Below are positions 7,667-14,792 of a stretch of 45,100 bases of DNA, one piece after another. The notes below the pieces were generated by a model. It did no database searches. It was given only the letters and a program-made list of their open reading frames with translations, and was not told the DNA's origin. The stretch is from the NCBI GenBank assembly GCA_020832495.1, contig JAFIEP010000120.1:1-45100 (forward strand), read 5' to 3'. Position 1 is the stretch's first letter. Each line of letters starts with the position of its first letter. A program made the translations under genes and the position numbers. The stretch is from Acidimicrobiia bacterium (GTDB lineage: Bacteria > Actinomycetota > Acidimicrobiia > Acidimicrobiales > Acidimicrobilacustridaceae).

Positions 7667-8625
7667 GGGTTCCCGGCACCGCCTCCGAGAGAACCTCGTC
7701 CACGTCGGACGTCGCGGGTGCCCGAGCCGCTGGCTCGGGGATCCTCGGTGTCCTCGCTGCCGGTCGTGTCCTCGGGTAGGTACGGCTCGTCGCTGTCGCC
7801 GTCGCGCCACTGCAGGCCGCGGACCGCCAACACGGTGGCGGTCACCGCCAACATCACCAGGCTCATCCAGATGTTGACCCGCACTCCGAGGATCAAGCTG
7901 GCCGTGTCGATGCGCAACGACTCGACCCACAGGCGGCCGAGGAAGTAGCCCCCGATGTAGAGCACGAACAGGTTGCCCGGCCGCAGCACCCGGCGGCGGT
8001 CGACGAGCAGCAGGACAGCCACCAGCGCCAGGTTCCACAGTGACTCGTAGAGGAACGTCGGGTGGAAGGTGGCGAACTCCCTGAAACCTTCGGGCCGGTT
8101 GATGGCGTCGATCTGCAGGGCCCACGGCAGGTCGGTGGGTCGGCCGAACAGCTCCTGGTTGAACCAGTTGCCCCAACGCCCGATCGCCTGCGCCAGCGGC
8201 AGGCAGGGCGCCACCACGTCGAGCCCCACCGGCAGCCGCATACCCAGCCGACGAGCGACGATCACACCCACCACCAGCCCCAGTGCGATCCCTCCGGGGA
8301 TGCCCAGACCACCCTCCCAGATGGCGAAGGCATCGAGGGGACGGTCGGGGAAGTACTTCGGCCAATCGGTGATGACGTGGTAGATGCGGGCGCCGACGAG
8401 GCCAGCAGGCACCGCCCACAGCGCCACCGTGACGATGTCGTCGGGGTCGCCGCCGCGATCCGCCCAGCGTCGCCGAGCCAGCCACACCGCCGCCAGGACG
8501 CCCAGGGCGATCATCAGCCCGTAGGCGGTGAGCGACAGTGGACCCAGTTCCAGCTGGCTACTGGAAGGGCTGGGGATGGATCCCAGCAGCTCCGTGGCGA
8601 AGGCCTCGACGACTGCCATGGCCAC
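7663..8625 (-). CDS. lgt: prolipoprotein diacylglyceryl transferase
   Basis: Transfers diacylglycerol from phosphatidylglycerol to the lipobox Cys of prolipoproteins in the cytoplasmic membrane. The 320-residue protein has the expected run of membrane segments and the Lgt signature GRWGNWFNQELFG (149-161), plus IWEGGLGIPGG (102-112), YHVITDW (82-88) and the FHPTFLYES motif near residue 190. The C-terminal ~50 residues are hydrophilic (Asp/Glu/Gly/Arg), as in other actinobacterial Lgt. GTG at 8625 is taken as start; ATG at 8619 in the same frame is the alternative. It lies 8 bases after the acyl-CoA dehydrogenase stop and overlaps the sulfotransferase start by four bases. Confidence 0.96.
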   Translation of the reverse strand: MAMAVVEAFATELLGSIPSPSSSQLELGPLSLTAYGLMIALGVLAAVWLARRRWADRGGDPDDIVTVALWAVPAGLVGARIYHVITDWPKYFPDRPLDAFAIWEGGLGIPGGIALGLVVGVIVARRLGMRLPVGLDVVAPCLPLAQAIGRWGNWFNQELFGRPTDLPWALQIDAINRPEGFREFATFHPTFLYESLWNLALVAVLLLVDRRRVLRPGNLFVLYIGGYFLGRLWVESLRIDTASLILGVRVNIWMSLVMLAVTATVLAVRGLQWRDGDSDEPYLPEDTTGSEDTEDPRASGSGTRDVRRGRGSLGGGAGNP

Positions 8626-8633
8626 CTGCGAAC

Positions 8634-10439
8634 TCAGGCTGACCCGAGCTGCTCAGCGGTCAGCTCGAACAGTGGCTCGAAGCCAGCGACCACGGGACTG
8701 CGCAGACCGTGCACCTGCGGGAGGATCTGCGTGGCGAAGAACTGTGCCGTCACCAGCTTCGCCTTGGCGTCGGTATCGGCGGGGTCGCCCTCGAGCAGCC
8801 GATGGGCGGCAAGGGCCTGCTTCGACATGAGCCACCCGGCCACCACCAGGCTGAACATCCGCAGGTAGGGGGTGGCGCCGGCGAGCGCATTGCGCGGGTC
8901 GGCCATGCCCTGGCGCATGACCCACGCCGTGGTCTCGGCCAGCGTGGTCAGCGCCTCGCTCATGTGCTCTCGGATCGTGGCCAGGTCGTCGCCGGCCTTG
9001 GCCAGCGCCGGGTCCAACATGGCGATCATGGACAAGAACTCCTCGACGGCCTTCCCGCCCCGCAACGGCAGCTTGCGACCGACGAGATCCATGGCCTGGA
9101 TGCCGTTGGTGCCTTCGTAGATGGGGGTGATGCGGGCATCACGGAAGTGCTGCGGCACTCCGGACTCCTCGATGTAGCCCATGCCGCCGAGTACCTGCAC
9201 GGCCAGCGAGGTCACCTCGACGCCCATGTCGGTGCACCAGGCCTTGGCCACCGGGATCATGAGATCCACGAACTCCTGACGGGCGTCCCTGATGGCCCCG
9301 TCGGGGTGCTCGGTGGCCACGTCGATACCCTCGGCGGTGACGTACACGATGGCCCGCATGGCTTCCACCAGCGACTTCATGGTGAGCAGCATGCGCCGCA
9401 CGTCGGGGTGCTCCACGATCAGCGACTGCTCACCCGCCGCTGCACCGGGCGCACGACCCTGCTGGCGTTCGAGTGCGTAGGCGTGGGCGTCCTGGTAGGC
9501 ACGCTCGGCGATGGCGAGCCCCTCGAGCCCGACCGACAACCGGGCGTTGTTCATCATCGTGAACATGTAGCGCATGCCCCGGTTCTCCTCACCGATGAGG
9601 TAGCCGACGGCACCGCCGTTCTCGCCGTAGCTCATCACGCAGGTGGGGCTGGCCTTGATGCCCATCTTGTGTTCGATGCTCACGCAATGGGCGTCGTTGC
9701 GCGTCGCCGGCTCACCGTCGTCGCCGAGCAGGAACTTGGGCACGATGAAGCACGAGATGCCCTTCGTTCCCGGTGGCGCGTCGGGTGTGCGGGCCAGCAC
9801 GAGGTGGATGATGTTGTCGGCCATGTCGTGCTCGCCGAACGTGATGTAGATCTTCGTGCCGGTGATGAGGTAGGTGCCGTCGTCCTGGGCCACCGCCTTG
9901 GTGCGCAGGGCACCCACGTCGGAGCCGGCCTGCGGCTCGGTGAGGTTCATGGTGCCGCTCCACTCACCGGTCACCATCTTGCGGACGTACAGCTCCTTCT
10001 GCTCCTCCGAGCCGTGCGCCAGCAGCATGTCGATGGCGCCCTGGGTGAGCAGCGGTGCCATCGAGAAGGCCATGTTGGCCGAGGTGATGACCTCCTGCAT
10101 GGCCGTGCCCATGAGCCACGGGAACCCACCACCGCCGTGGTCGGCGGGGAACGGCACCGCACCCCAGCCAGCGTCCACGTACCGCTGGTAGGCCTCGGGG
10201 AACCCCTCGGGGGTGCGCACAGTGTTGTCGGAGGGATCGTGCACGCTGCCCTCCACGTCCCCCGGCCAGTTCAACGGGGCCACCACGTCGGCCACGAAGC
10301 GGGAGTACTCCTCGAGCACACCCTCGATGGTGTCGGGGTCGGTGTGGGAGAACGTGTCGAACTGGCACAGCTCGTCGAGGTCGACGAGGTGGTCGAGCAC
10401 GAAACGGATGTCGCGGAGGGGAGGTCGGTAGTCAGCCAT
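8634..10439 (-). CDS. acyl-CoA dehydrogenase, DmdC-like long form
   Basis: Flavoprotein catalysing alpha,beta-dehydrogenation of an acyl-CoA. At 601 residues it is the long acyl-CoA dehydrogenase form with a C-terminal extension, as in DmdC (methylthiopropionyl-CoA dehydrogenase) and related FadE proteins. The N-terminus (ADYRPPLRDIRFVLDHL) resembles that family's usual opening. NLTEPQAGSDVG is the FAD/substrate loop, and YEGTNGIQAMDLVGRKLPL near residue 440 carries the expected catalytic Glu. The start at 10439 is chosen because it aligns with the family; the open frame extends to 10502. It heads the operon with lgt and the sulfotransferase, a metabolically odd grouping. Whether the substrate is methylthiopropionyl-CoA or a fatty acyl-CoA cannot be told. 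Confidence 0.92.
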   Translation of the reverse strand: MADYRPPLRDIRFVLDHLVDLDELCQFDTFSHTDPDTIEGVLEEYSRFVADVVAPLNWPGDVEGSVHDPSDNTVRTPEGFPEAYQRYVDAGWGAVPFPADHGGGGFPWLMGTAMQEVITSANMAFSMAPLLTQGAIDMLLAHGSEEQKELYVRKMVTGEWSGTMNLTEPQAGSDVGALRTKAVAQDDGTYLITGTKIYITFGEHDMADNIIHLVLARTPDAPPGTKGISCFIVPKFLLGDDGEPATRNDAHCVSIEHKMGIKASPTCVMSYGENGGAVGYLIGEENRGMRYMFTMMNNARLSVGLEGLAIAERAYQDAHAYALERQQGRAPGAAAGEQSLIVEHPDVRRMLLTMKSLVEAMRAIVYVTAEGIDVATEHPDGAIRDARQEFVDLMIPVAKAWCTDMGVEVTSLAVQVLGGMGYIEESGVPQHFRDARITPIYEGTNGIQAMDLVGRKLPLRGGKAVEEFLSMIAMLDPALAKAGDDLATIREHMSEALTTLAETTAWVMRQGMADPRNALAGATPYLRMFSLVVAGWLMSKQALAAHRLLEGDPADTDAKAKLVTAQFFATQILPQVHGLRSPVVAGFEPLFELTAEQLGSA

Positions 10440-10542
10440 CGCGCCCGAAACTAGACCAATCGGCGACCCGGGTTCGCCCCGACCGGTCTCGAGCGCCCCC
10501 ACTCATCGCCACCCAGGTCGGCTGCGCTGCTCTGCGCTGTTC

Positions 10543-10585
10543 TGCGTGCAACCAGGTACCCAGGAGGTACCTCAGCGCACACAGA
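10543..10585. repeat. 43-bp palindromic repeat, copy 1
   Basis: Together with two flanking bases (10541-10585) this is an imperfect palindrome. Its 20-base arms match at 15 positions, with an AGGTACC / GGTACCT core and a central CAGGA. Just before it lie three 10-bp direct repeats, CTGCGCTGCT, CTGCGCTGTT and CTGCGTGCAA (10522-10551), the last running into the palindrome. No gene covers it. Confidence 0.85.
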
Positions 10586-10627
10586 GCTGGTTCCTCCTGT
10601 GCCGCCGGCCGCTCCGGGTACTGCAAC

Positions 10628-10670
10628 TGCGTGCAACCAGGTGCCCAGGAGGTACCTCAGCGCACACAGA
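10628..10670. repeat. 43-bp palindromic repeat, copy 2
   Basis: Second copy, 85 bases downstream of copy 1, with one mismatch (GGTGCC for GGTACC in the left arm). It has the same hairpin potential. It ends 65 bases before the small membrane protein gene, so it may sit in that gene's leader or promoter region. The 42 bases between copies are not repetitive. Confidence 0.85.
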
Positions 10671-10734
10671 ACCCGCCTCTGCGCAGGCGTCCGCCGCTTC
10701 GGATGTCAGGGTGGCCCTGTGGCAGGATCGACCG

Positions 10735-11001
10735 GTGGCCGATGGTGAGGACCCCGACGCTGACGCCGAGATCGATCCCGCCGTCGCCGAGCGGCGGGCG
10801 TCGCTCGCCCGCGGCCGCCAGCAGGCCGACCGTGAGTTCCGTCGAGCCGTGATCGTGGCCATCGGCATGGTCATCATCGGGCAGGTGTTCCTCACCGTCG
10901 GCTGGTGGTGGGCGGCCATGGCGTTCGTTGCGCTCCCGGGCTCGGTCGCCTCGGTGGTGTTGATCCGCCGGTGGCGACGACTCCACTTCGAGGGCGCCTG
11001 A
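10735..11001 (+). CDS. small two-helix membrane protein
   Basis: Uncharacterised 88-residue protein. The N-terminal ~40 residues are charged (an Asp/Glu cluster, then an Arg-rich helix). Two hydrophobic segments follow (about VIVAIGMVIIGQVFLTVGWW and AAMAFVALPGSVASVVLI), then RRWRR. The pattern predicts a helical hairpin with both ends in the cytoplasm. The start is GTG at 10735 with AGGA seven bases upstream; the frame is open further upstream but would run through the repeats. No neighbour suggests a role. Confidence 0.6.
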   Translation: MADGEDPDADAEIDPAVAERRASLARGRQQADREFRRAVIVAIGMVIIGQVFLTVGWWWAAMAFVALPGSVASVVLIRRWRRLHFEGA

Positions 11002-11072
11002 GTTCACCGGGCCCGCAGGCTCGGCGGACCATCCCTCGCCAAAACCCCGTTGCCGGATGCCATCCGGTGGCG

Positions 11073-11101
11073 TTGACACGGGCAGGCTCGGCCTCCACAC
11101 T
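11073..11101 (+). promoter_or_regulatory. candidate promoter upstream of the SLH protein
   Basis: TTGACA at 11073-11078 and CACACT at 11096-11101 are separated by 17 bases, 150 bases upstream of the SLH gene. The -35 is perfect and the -10 matches three of six positions. An inverted repeat, CCGGATG-C-CATCCGG (about 11053-11067), lies directly upstream. Confidence 0.4.
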
Positions 11102-11252
11102 GAGAGGTGTCTGGTGCAGCGGTGCGTCAGACGTGCTCTTGATCGGCGTGACTCGAACCGGTCCAGTGGCCCGACGTTGTGTCGAGCTGCCGCTGCACCC
11201 AGGATCGAGCGGTGCGCCTCTGATCGAGCTCCGTCCACGACAGGGAGATCCG

Positions 11253-12989
11253 ATGAGATTCCGAAGGCTCAAACGTACGCTCGCCATTTTGCTGAGCGTG
11301 TCGGTGGTCGGCGTGTTCGCCGTCACCGGTACCGGCACATCGCACGCCCAGGGAGGTGGTGGCTCATCGGGAGGCGGCGGCCCCATCGTGCTCATGGGCA
11401 TCGATGCAGAGGACGGTGGTAGCACCGGCCACGGACCCATCGAGGTCTACCAGGACGTGATGACCAGCGTGCTCAACGCCGTGAACAACGGCGGGGAGGA
11501 CATCCTGGTGGTCGGCGCCGGAAAGAACCCCAACGACAACGTGACCGACCACTGGGACGCCCTGGTGGACGGCATCGACGCCGACGCCACCTACGTGAAC
11601 GGTGCCGAGGACATCCTGGCCGTCGACTTCGCGGGCTTCGCCGTCATCGCCATCGCCTCGACGGTGTTCGACACGTCCTCGGGTGGTCTCACCAACGAGG
11701 AGAGCACGGCGCTGAGCCAGCGGGCCGGCGACATCGCCCTGTTCGTCAATCGCGGCGGCGGGTTGCACGCCTACAACCAGCGGGGACTCGACGACAACTA
11801 CGGGTTCCTCAACGCCATCGGCCTGTTCGAGGTGAACCACCCGGCGCAGTACAGCTCGATCACCCCCACCCCCCTCGGGGAGGAGATCGGCATCACCACG
11901 GCGCTCAACGTCTGTTGCTGGCACGACACCTACCCGGTGTTCCCCGACTTCCTCGACGTGCTCGCCACCGCCCCCAACGGTGAGCCGGCCGCCGTCGGCG
12001 GGGTCGACGTGGTCATCCCCACTGGCATCGAGCTCTTCCCTGTCGAGTCGACCGCCACGGTCATCGAGTCGGTCGAGCTCACCGCCGAGGTGACCCTGCG
12101 GAACCTGCCCGACCTCGAGCCCGACGATCCTCGCGACCCGCACGAGGGCCATCACGGCCGTGACAACGGGGAGAACGGCGAGAACGGCGAGAACGGAGGC
12201 ATCCCCGTGGTCGACACCACGGTGACCTTCTCGGTCGTCAGCGGCCCCAACGCCGGCACCACCGGCGAGGCCCAGACCGATGCCGACGGCCGGGCCACCT
12301 TCGTCCTCGACGGCACCACCGAGGGCACCGACGTGGTGGAAGCCACCTACGTCGACGACTTCGACCGGGTGCAGACCTCGAACCAGGCCACCGTGGCGTG
12401 GCTCGACTGCAACCCGTTCGTGGACGTGACCGTCGAGAACCCGTTCTGCTTCGACATCGAGTGGATGGAGCAGGAGGGCTACGCCAACGGATGGCCCGAC
12501 GACACCTACCGCCCCGGCGTCGACGTGTCCCGTCAGGCCAAGGCCGCCTTCCTGTGGCGAATGGAGGGCAGCCAGCCCGCAGAGCCCGGCCATCCCACCT
12601 TCAGTGACGTCCCCGAGACCAACGAGTTCTACGACGCCATCTCGTGGCTGGCTCAGGAAGGCATCACCGAGGGCTTCCCCGACGGCACCTACCGGCCGGT
12701 CGACAACATCTCCCGGCAGGCCACCGCAGCGTTCATGTGGCGCCTCGCCGGCTCCCCGGAGCCTGCGCCCGGGCACCCCACCTTCAGTGACGTGCCCGAG
12801 ACCAGCGAGTTCTACGACGCCATCTCCTGGTTCGCCGGTGAAGGCATCACCGACGGGTACGCCGACGGCACGTTCCGTCCGACCGAGGCCACCTCACGCC
12901 AGTCGAAGGCGGCCTTCCTGCGCCGCTGGGTCGAGGTGGTCGAGGCAGCGGAGGACAACGGCGACAACGGCGAGGTGATCGCCGACTAG
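11253..12989 (+). CDS. secreted S-layer-homology protein with three SLH domains
   Basis: Exported surface protein of 578 residues. The signal peptide is clear (MRFRRLKRTL, a hydrophobic core, then SHA-Q near residue 33). Residues ~45-255 form a globular domain with IVLMGIDAEDG at its start and FVNRGGGLHAYNQ and CCWHDTYP further in. It loosely resembles glutamine-amidotransferase-like (ThuA-type) folds, but this is uncertain. An invasin/Ig-like domain follows (about 260-385), interrupted by an ENG-ENG-ENG linker. Three SLH repeats (about 388-565) each carry a (G/D)-W/F-PDGTYRP-type motif and (S)RQA-KAAFLWR. SLH domains normally anchor proteins to secondary cell-wall polymers. The start ATG at 11253 has AGGGAG upstream. 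A strong hairpin follows the gene. Confidence 0.9.
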   Translation: MRFRRLKRTLAILLSVSVVGVFAVTGTGTSHAQGGGGSSGGGGPIVLMGIDAEDGGSTGHGPIEVYQDVMTSVLNAVNNGGEDILVVGAGKNPNDNVTDHWDALVDGIDADATYVNGAEDILAVDFAGFAVIAIASTVFDTSSGGLTNEESTALSQRAGDIALFVNRGGGLHAYNQRGLDDNYGFLNAIGLFEVNHPAQYSSITPTPLGEEIGITTALNVCCWHDTYPVFPDFLDVLATAPNGEPAAVGGVDVVIPTGIELFPVESTATVIESVELTAEVTLRNLPDLEPDDPRDPHEGHHGRDNGENGENGENGGIPVVDTTVTFSVVSGPNAGTTGEAQTDADGRATFVLDGTTEGTDVVEATYVDDFDRVQTSNQATVAWLDCNPFVDVTVENPFCFDIEWMEQEGYANGWPDDTYRPGVDVSRQAKAAFLWRMEGSQPAEPGHPTFSDVPETNEFYDAISWLAQEGITEGFPDGTYRPVDNISRQATAAFMWRLAGSPEPAPGHPTFSDVPETSEFYDAISWFAGEGITDGYADGTFRPTEATSRQSKAAFLRRWVEVVEAAEDNGDNGEVIAD

Positions 12990-13055
12990 GCCCGCCGACA
13001 GCCGTACCGGGTTGCCGGACACCTCCGGTCGAGGTCCCGGTTCCGAACACCTGCC

Positions 13056-13086
13056 ACGCACCCCCGGTCCAGTGCCGGGGGTGCGT
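13056..13086. terminator. strong terminator-like hairpin after the SLH gene
   Basis: ACGCACCCCCGG and CCGGGGGTGCGT form a perfect 12-bp stem with a 7-base loop, 66 bases after the SLH stop and 61 bases before the next start. There is no T-tract, which is common for high-GC actinobacterial terminators. Confidence 0.7.
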
Positions 13087-13147
13087 CGCGTCCGGCCACT
13101 GCGGACGACGTCCGACGTGGGGCGCGGCGGCCAGTAGCGTCGGCGGC

Positions 13148-13840
13148 ATGGCCCTTCTGCACACCGAGTCGATCGGCGATGTCACCGTCCTCACCTGGGA
13201 CGACGGAGAGAACCGGTTCCGCGCCGACAGCGTCGCCGCGCTGCGCGCCGCGCTGGCCGCCGCCACCGGATCGGACGGCCCTGCAGCGGTGGTCCTCGTC
13301 GGCACCGGCAAGTACTGGAGCAACGGGCTCGACCTCGAGTGGATGGGACTGCACCCCGACGAGGCGCCGCTCATGCTGGCCGAGTTGCAACGGCTCTTCG
13401 CCGATCTGCTGCGCTGTCCTGCCGTGACGGTGGCGGCGGTCAACGGCCACGCCTTCGCCGCCGGCGCCATGGCCGCCTGCGCCTTCGATCAGCGGGTGAT
13501 GCGCTCTGACCGCGGCTGGTGGTGCCTGCCCGAGGGCGAGTTGGGCCTCCCCTTCAGCGACGGCATGGCCGCCATGCTGCAGGCTGCCCTCCCGGCGCAC
13601 ACCGCCCGCCAGGCCATGCTCACCGCCGCCCGCTACGACGCCGACGCCGCGCTGCGCGGCGGCATCGTGGACCACATCGCCCCCGAGGCAGAGGTGCTGG
13701 ATCTGGCCGTCGACCTGGCCACCCGAGCGGCCGGACTGAACCGCAAGGTGACCGCTCGCACCAAGGAACAACTGCACGGGCCCGCCGTCGAGGCGTTGCT
13801 GCGCAGCGCAGCACTCGTGGAGGCAGGCGAGCCCGGCTGA
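13148..13840 (+). CDS. enoyl-CoA hydratase/isomerase family protein
   Basis: Crotonase-fold protein of 230 residues, at the short end of the family. VNGHAFAAGAM (about 98-108) is the oxyanion-hole region, and PEGELGLPF (about 128-136) carries a Glu where delta3,delta2-enoyl-CoA isomerases keep their single acid. YWSNGLDLEW matches the first oxyanion strand. The length and single acid fit an isomerase (ECI/PaaG-like) better than a two-Glu hydratase, though the substrate is unknown. It converges with the alpha/beta-hydrolase gene, leaving one base between stops. Confidence 0.85.
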   Translation: MALLHTESIGDVTVLTWDDGENRFRADSVAALRAALAAATGSDGPAAVVLVGTGKYWSNGLDLEWMGLHPDEAPLMLAELQRLFADLLRCPAVTVAAVNGHAFAAGAMAACAFDQRVMRSDRGWWCLPEGELGLPFSDGMAAMLQAALPAHTARQAMLTAARYDADAALRGGIVDHIAPEAEVLDLAVDLATRAAGLNRKVTARTKEQLHGPAVEALLRSAALVEAGEPG

Positions 13841-13841
13841 C

Positions 13842-14792
13842 TCACGACCCCGGCGTCGTCGACAGGAAGTCGTCCACCAGGGCGAACACGGTCTCGGGTC
13901 GATCCACCCAGGCAAGTTGACCCGCCCCGTCGACCGTGGCCACCTGCCCACGTTCGACAGCGGCTGCCCACTCATACGCGCTGTCGAGCGGCTCGGAGTC
14001 CTCGTCACCGTGGATGACCAGCAGCGGGCACGCCAACGCCCCGAGCGGCTCACGCCAGTCGTAGCTGCCCATCGACGCGAAGACCCCGACCATCGCACCG
14101 ACCACGTGGTCGGGCCGTTCGTTGGCCAGGTGACACACCGCCGCCATGCGCTCGTAGGCATCCGGATCGGCCAGTTGCAACCTCACGTAGACCGAGCGCC
14201 ACGCTGCACACCAGGCGGCTGGATCCTTGCTCGACAGCCCTTCGGCCTGCAGTTGGTCGAGCCGGGCGAGGTCGGCCGGGTCGGGCTCGGGGCCCGGGCG
14301 CGTGGCCGTGCCCGATCTCGGTGCCACCGGTGAGACCAGCGCCAGATGGGTGACCAGCCCAGGGTGCTCGAGGGCGTGCGCCGCCATCACCCCAGCGTGG
14401 TAGGACCAGCCGAAGAGCGCACATTTCGTCACGCCGAGCGCCACTCGCACGGCGGCCACGTCGCCCACCTCGGGGGAGAATCCTTGCGCCGGCGCACCGA
14501 CCGGGTCGGACCGGCCACGGTTGCGCACGTCGTAGAACACCGTCCGTCGACCGGGCCGGGCCAAGCCGGCGAGATCGTCGGCATTGCCACAGCACGGCAC
14601 CACGAGGGTCTCGCTGCCCTCGCCGACCACCCGATACCACAGTTTCACGCCGTCGACGCCCGTGAGGTGGCCCTCCGCTCCGTCGTGGGCCGGCACGGGC
14701 CCGGTCGGCTGTGCCCTGCGGGTCGCACTGCGGCGGCGCCCACGCCACCAGCGCCGCCGGCCCGCACCGGCACCGTCGCCCGCTGCGCTCAC
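13842..14792 (-). CDS. alpha/beta-hydrolase fold protein with catalytic His replaced by Gln
   Basis: 316-residue member of the alpha/beta-hydrolase superfamily. The nucleophile elbow reads LFGWSYHAGV (Ser near residue 128), that is G-x-S-x-H instead of G-x-S-x-G. The acid is in LLVIHGDEDSEPLD. In the place of the usual GAGHxxWxxxPE, which carries the catalytic His, the sequence is GAGQLAWVDRPE, so the base is Gln (codon 13917-13919). The rest of the fold is well conserved, so this is either an inactive paralogue or one with altered chemistry. The GTG start overlaps the DUF2207 stop by GTGA, indicating translational coupling. The N-terminal ~40 residues are Arg-rich and could be an unstructured extension. 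Confidence 0.82.
   Translation of the reverse strand: MSAAGDGAGAGRRRWWRGRRRSATRRAQPTGPVPAHDGAEGHLTGVDGVKLWYRVVGEGSETLVVPCCGNADDLAGLARPGRRTVFYDVRNRGRSDPVGAPAQGFSPEVGDVAAVRVALGVTKCALFGWSYHAGVMAAHALEHPGLVTHLALVSPVAPRSGTATRPGPEPDPADLARLDQLQAEGLSSKDPAAWCAAWRSVYVRLQLADPDAYERMAAVCHLANERPDHVVGAMVGVFASMGSYDWREPLGALACPLLVIHGDEDSEPLDSAYEWAAAVERGQVATVDGAGQLAWVDRPETVFALVDDFLSTTPGS

Noticed and set aside
10543-10670. Possible two-repeat CRISPR array (43-bp repeats with a 42-bp spacer)
   Set aside because: Only two units, the repeats are themselves long palindromes with a 10-bp tandem leader, and there are no cas genes nearby.
11364-12776. A 470-codon minus-strand frame over the SLH gene
   Set aside because: The plus strand has a signal peptide and three SLH domains; the minus frame is rich in Gly/His/Val with no motif.
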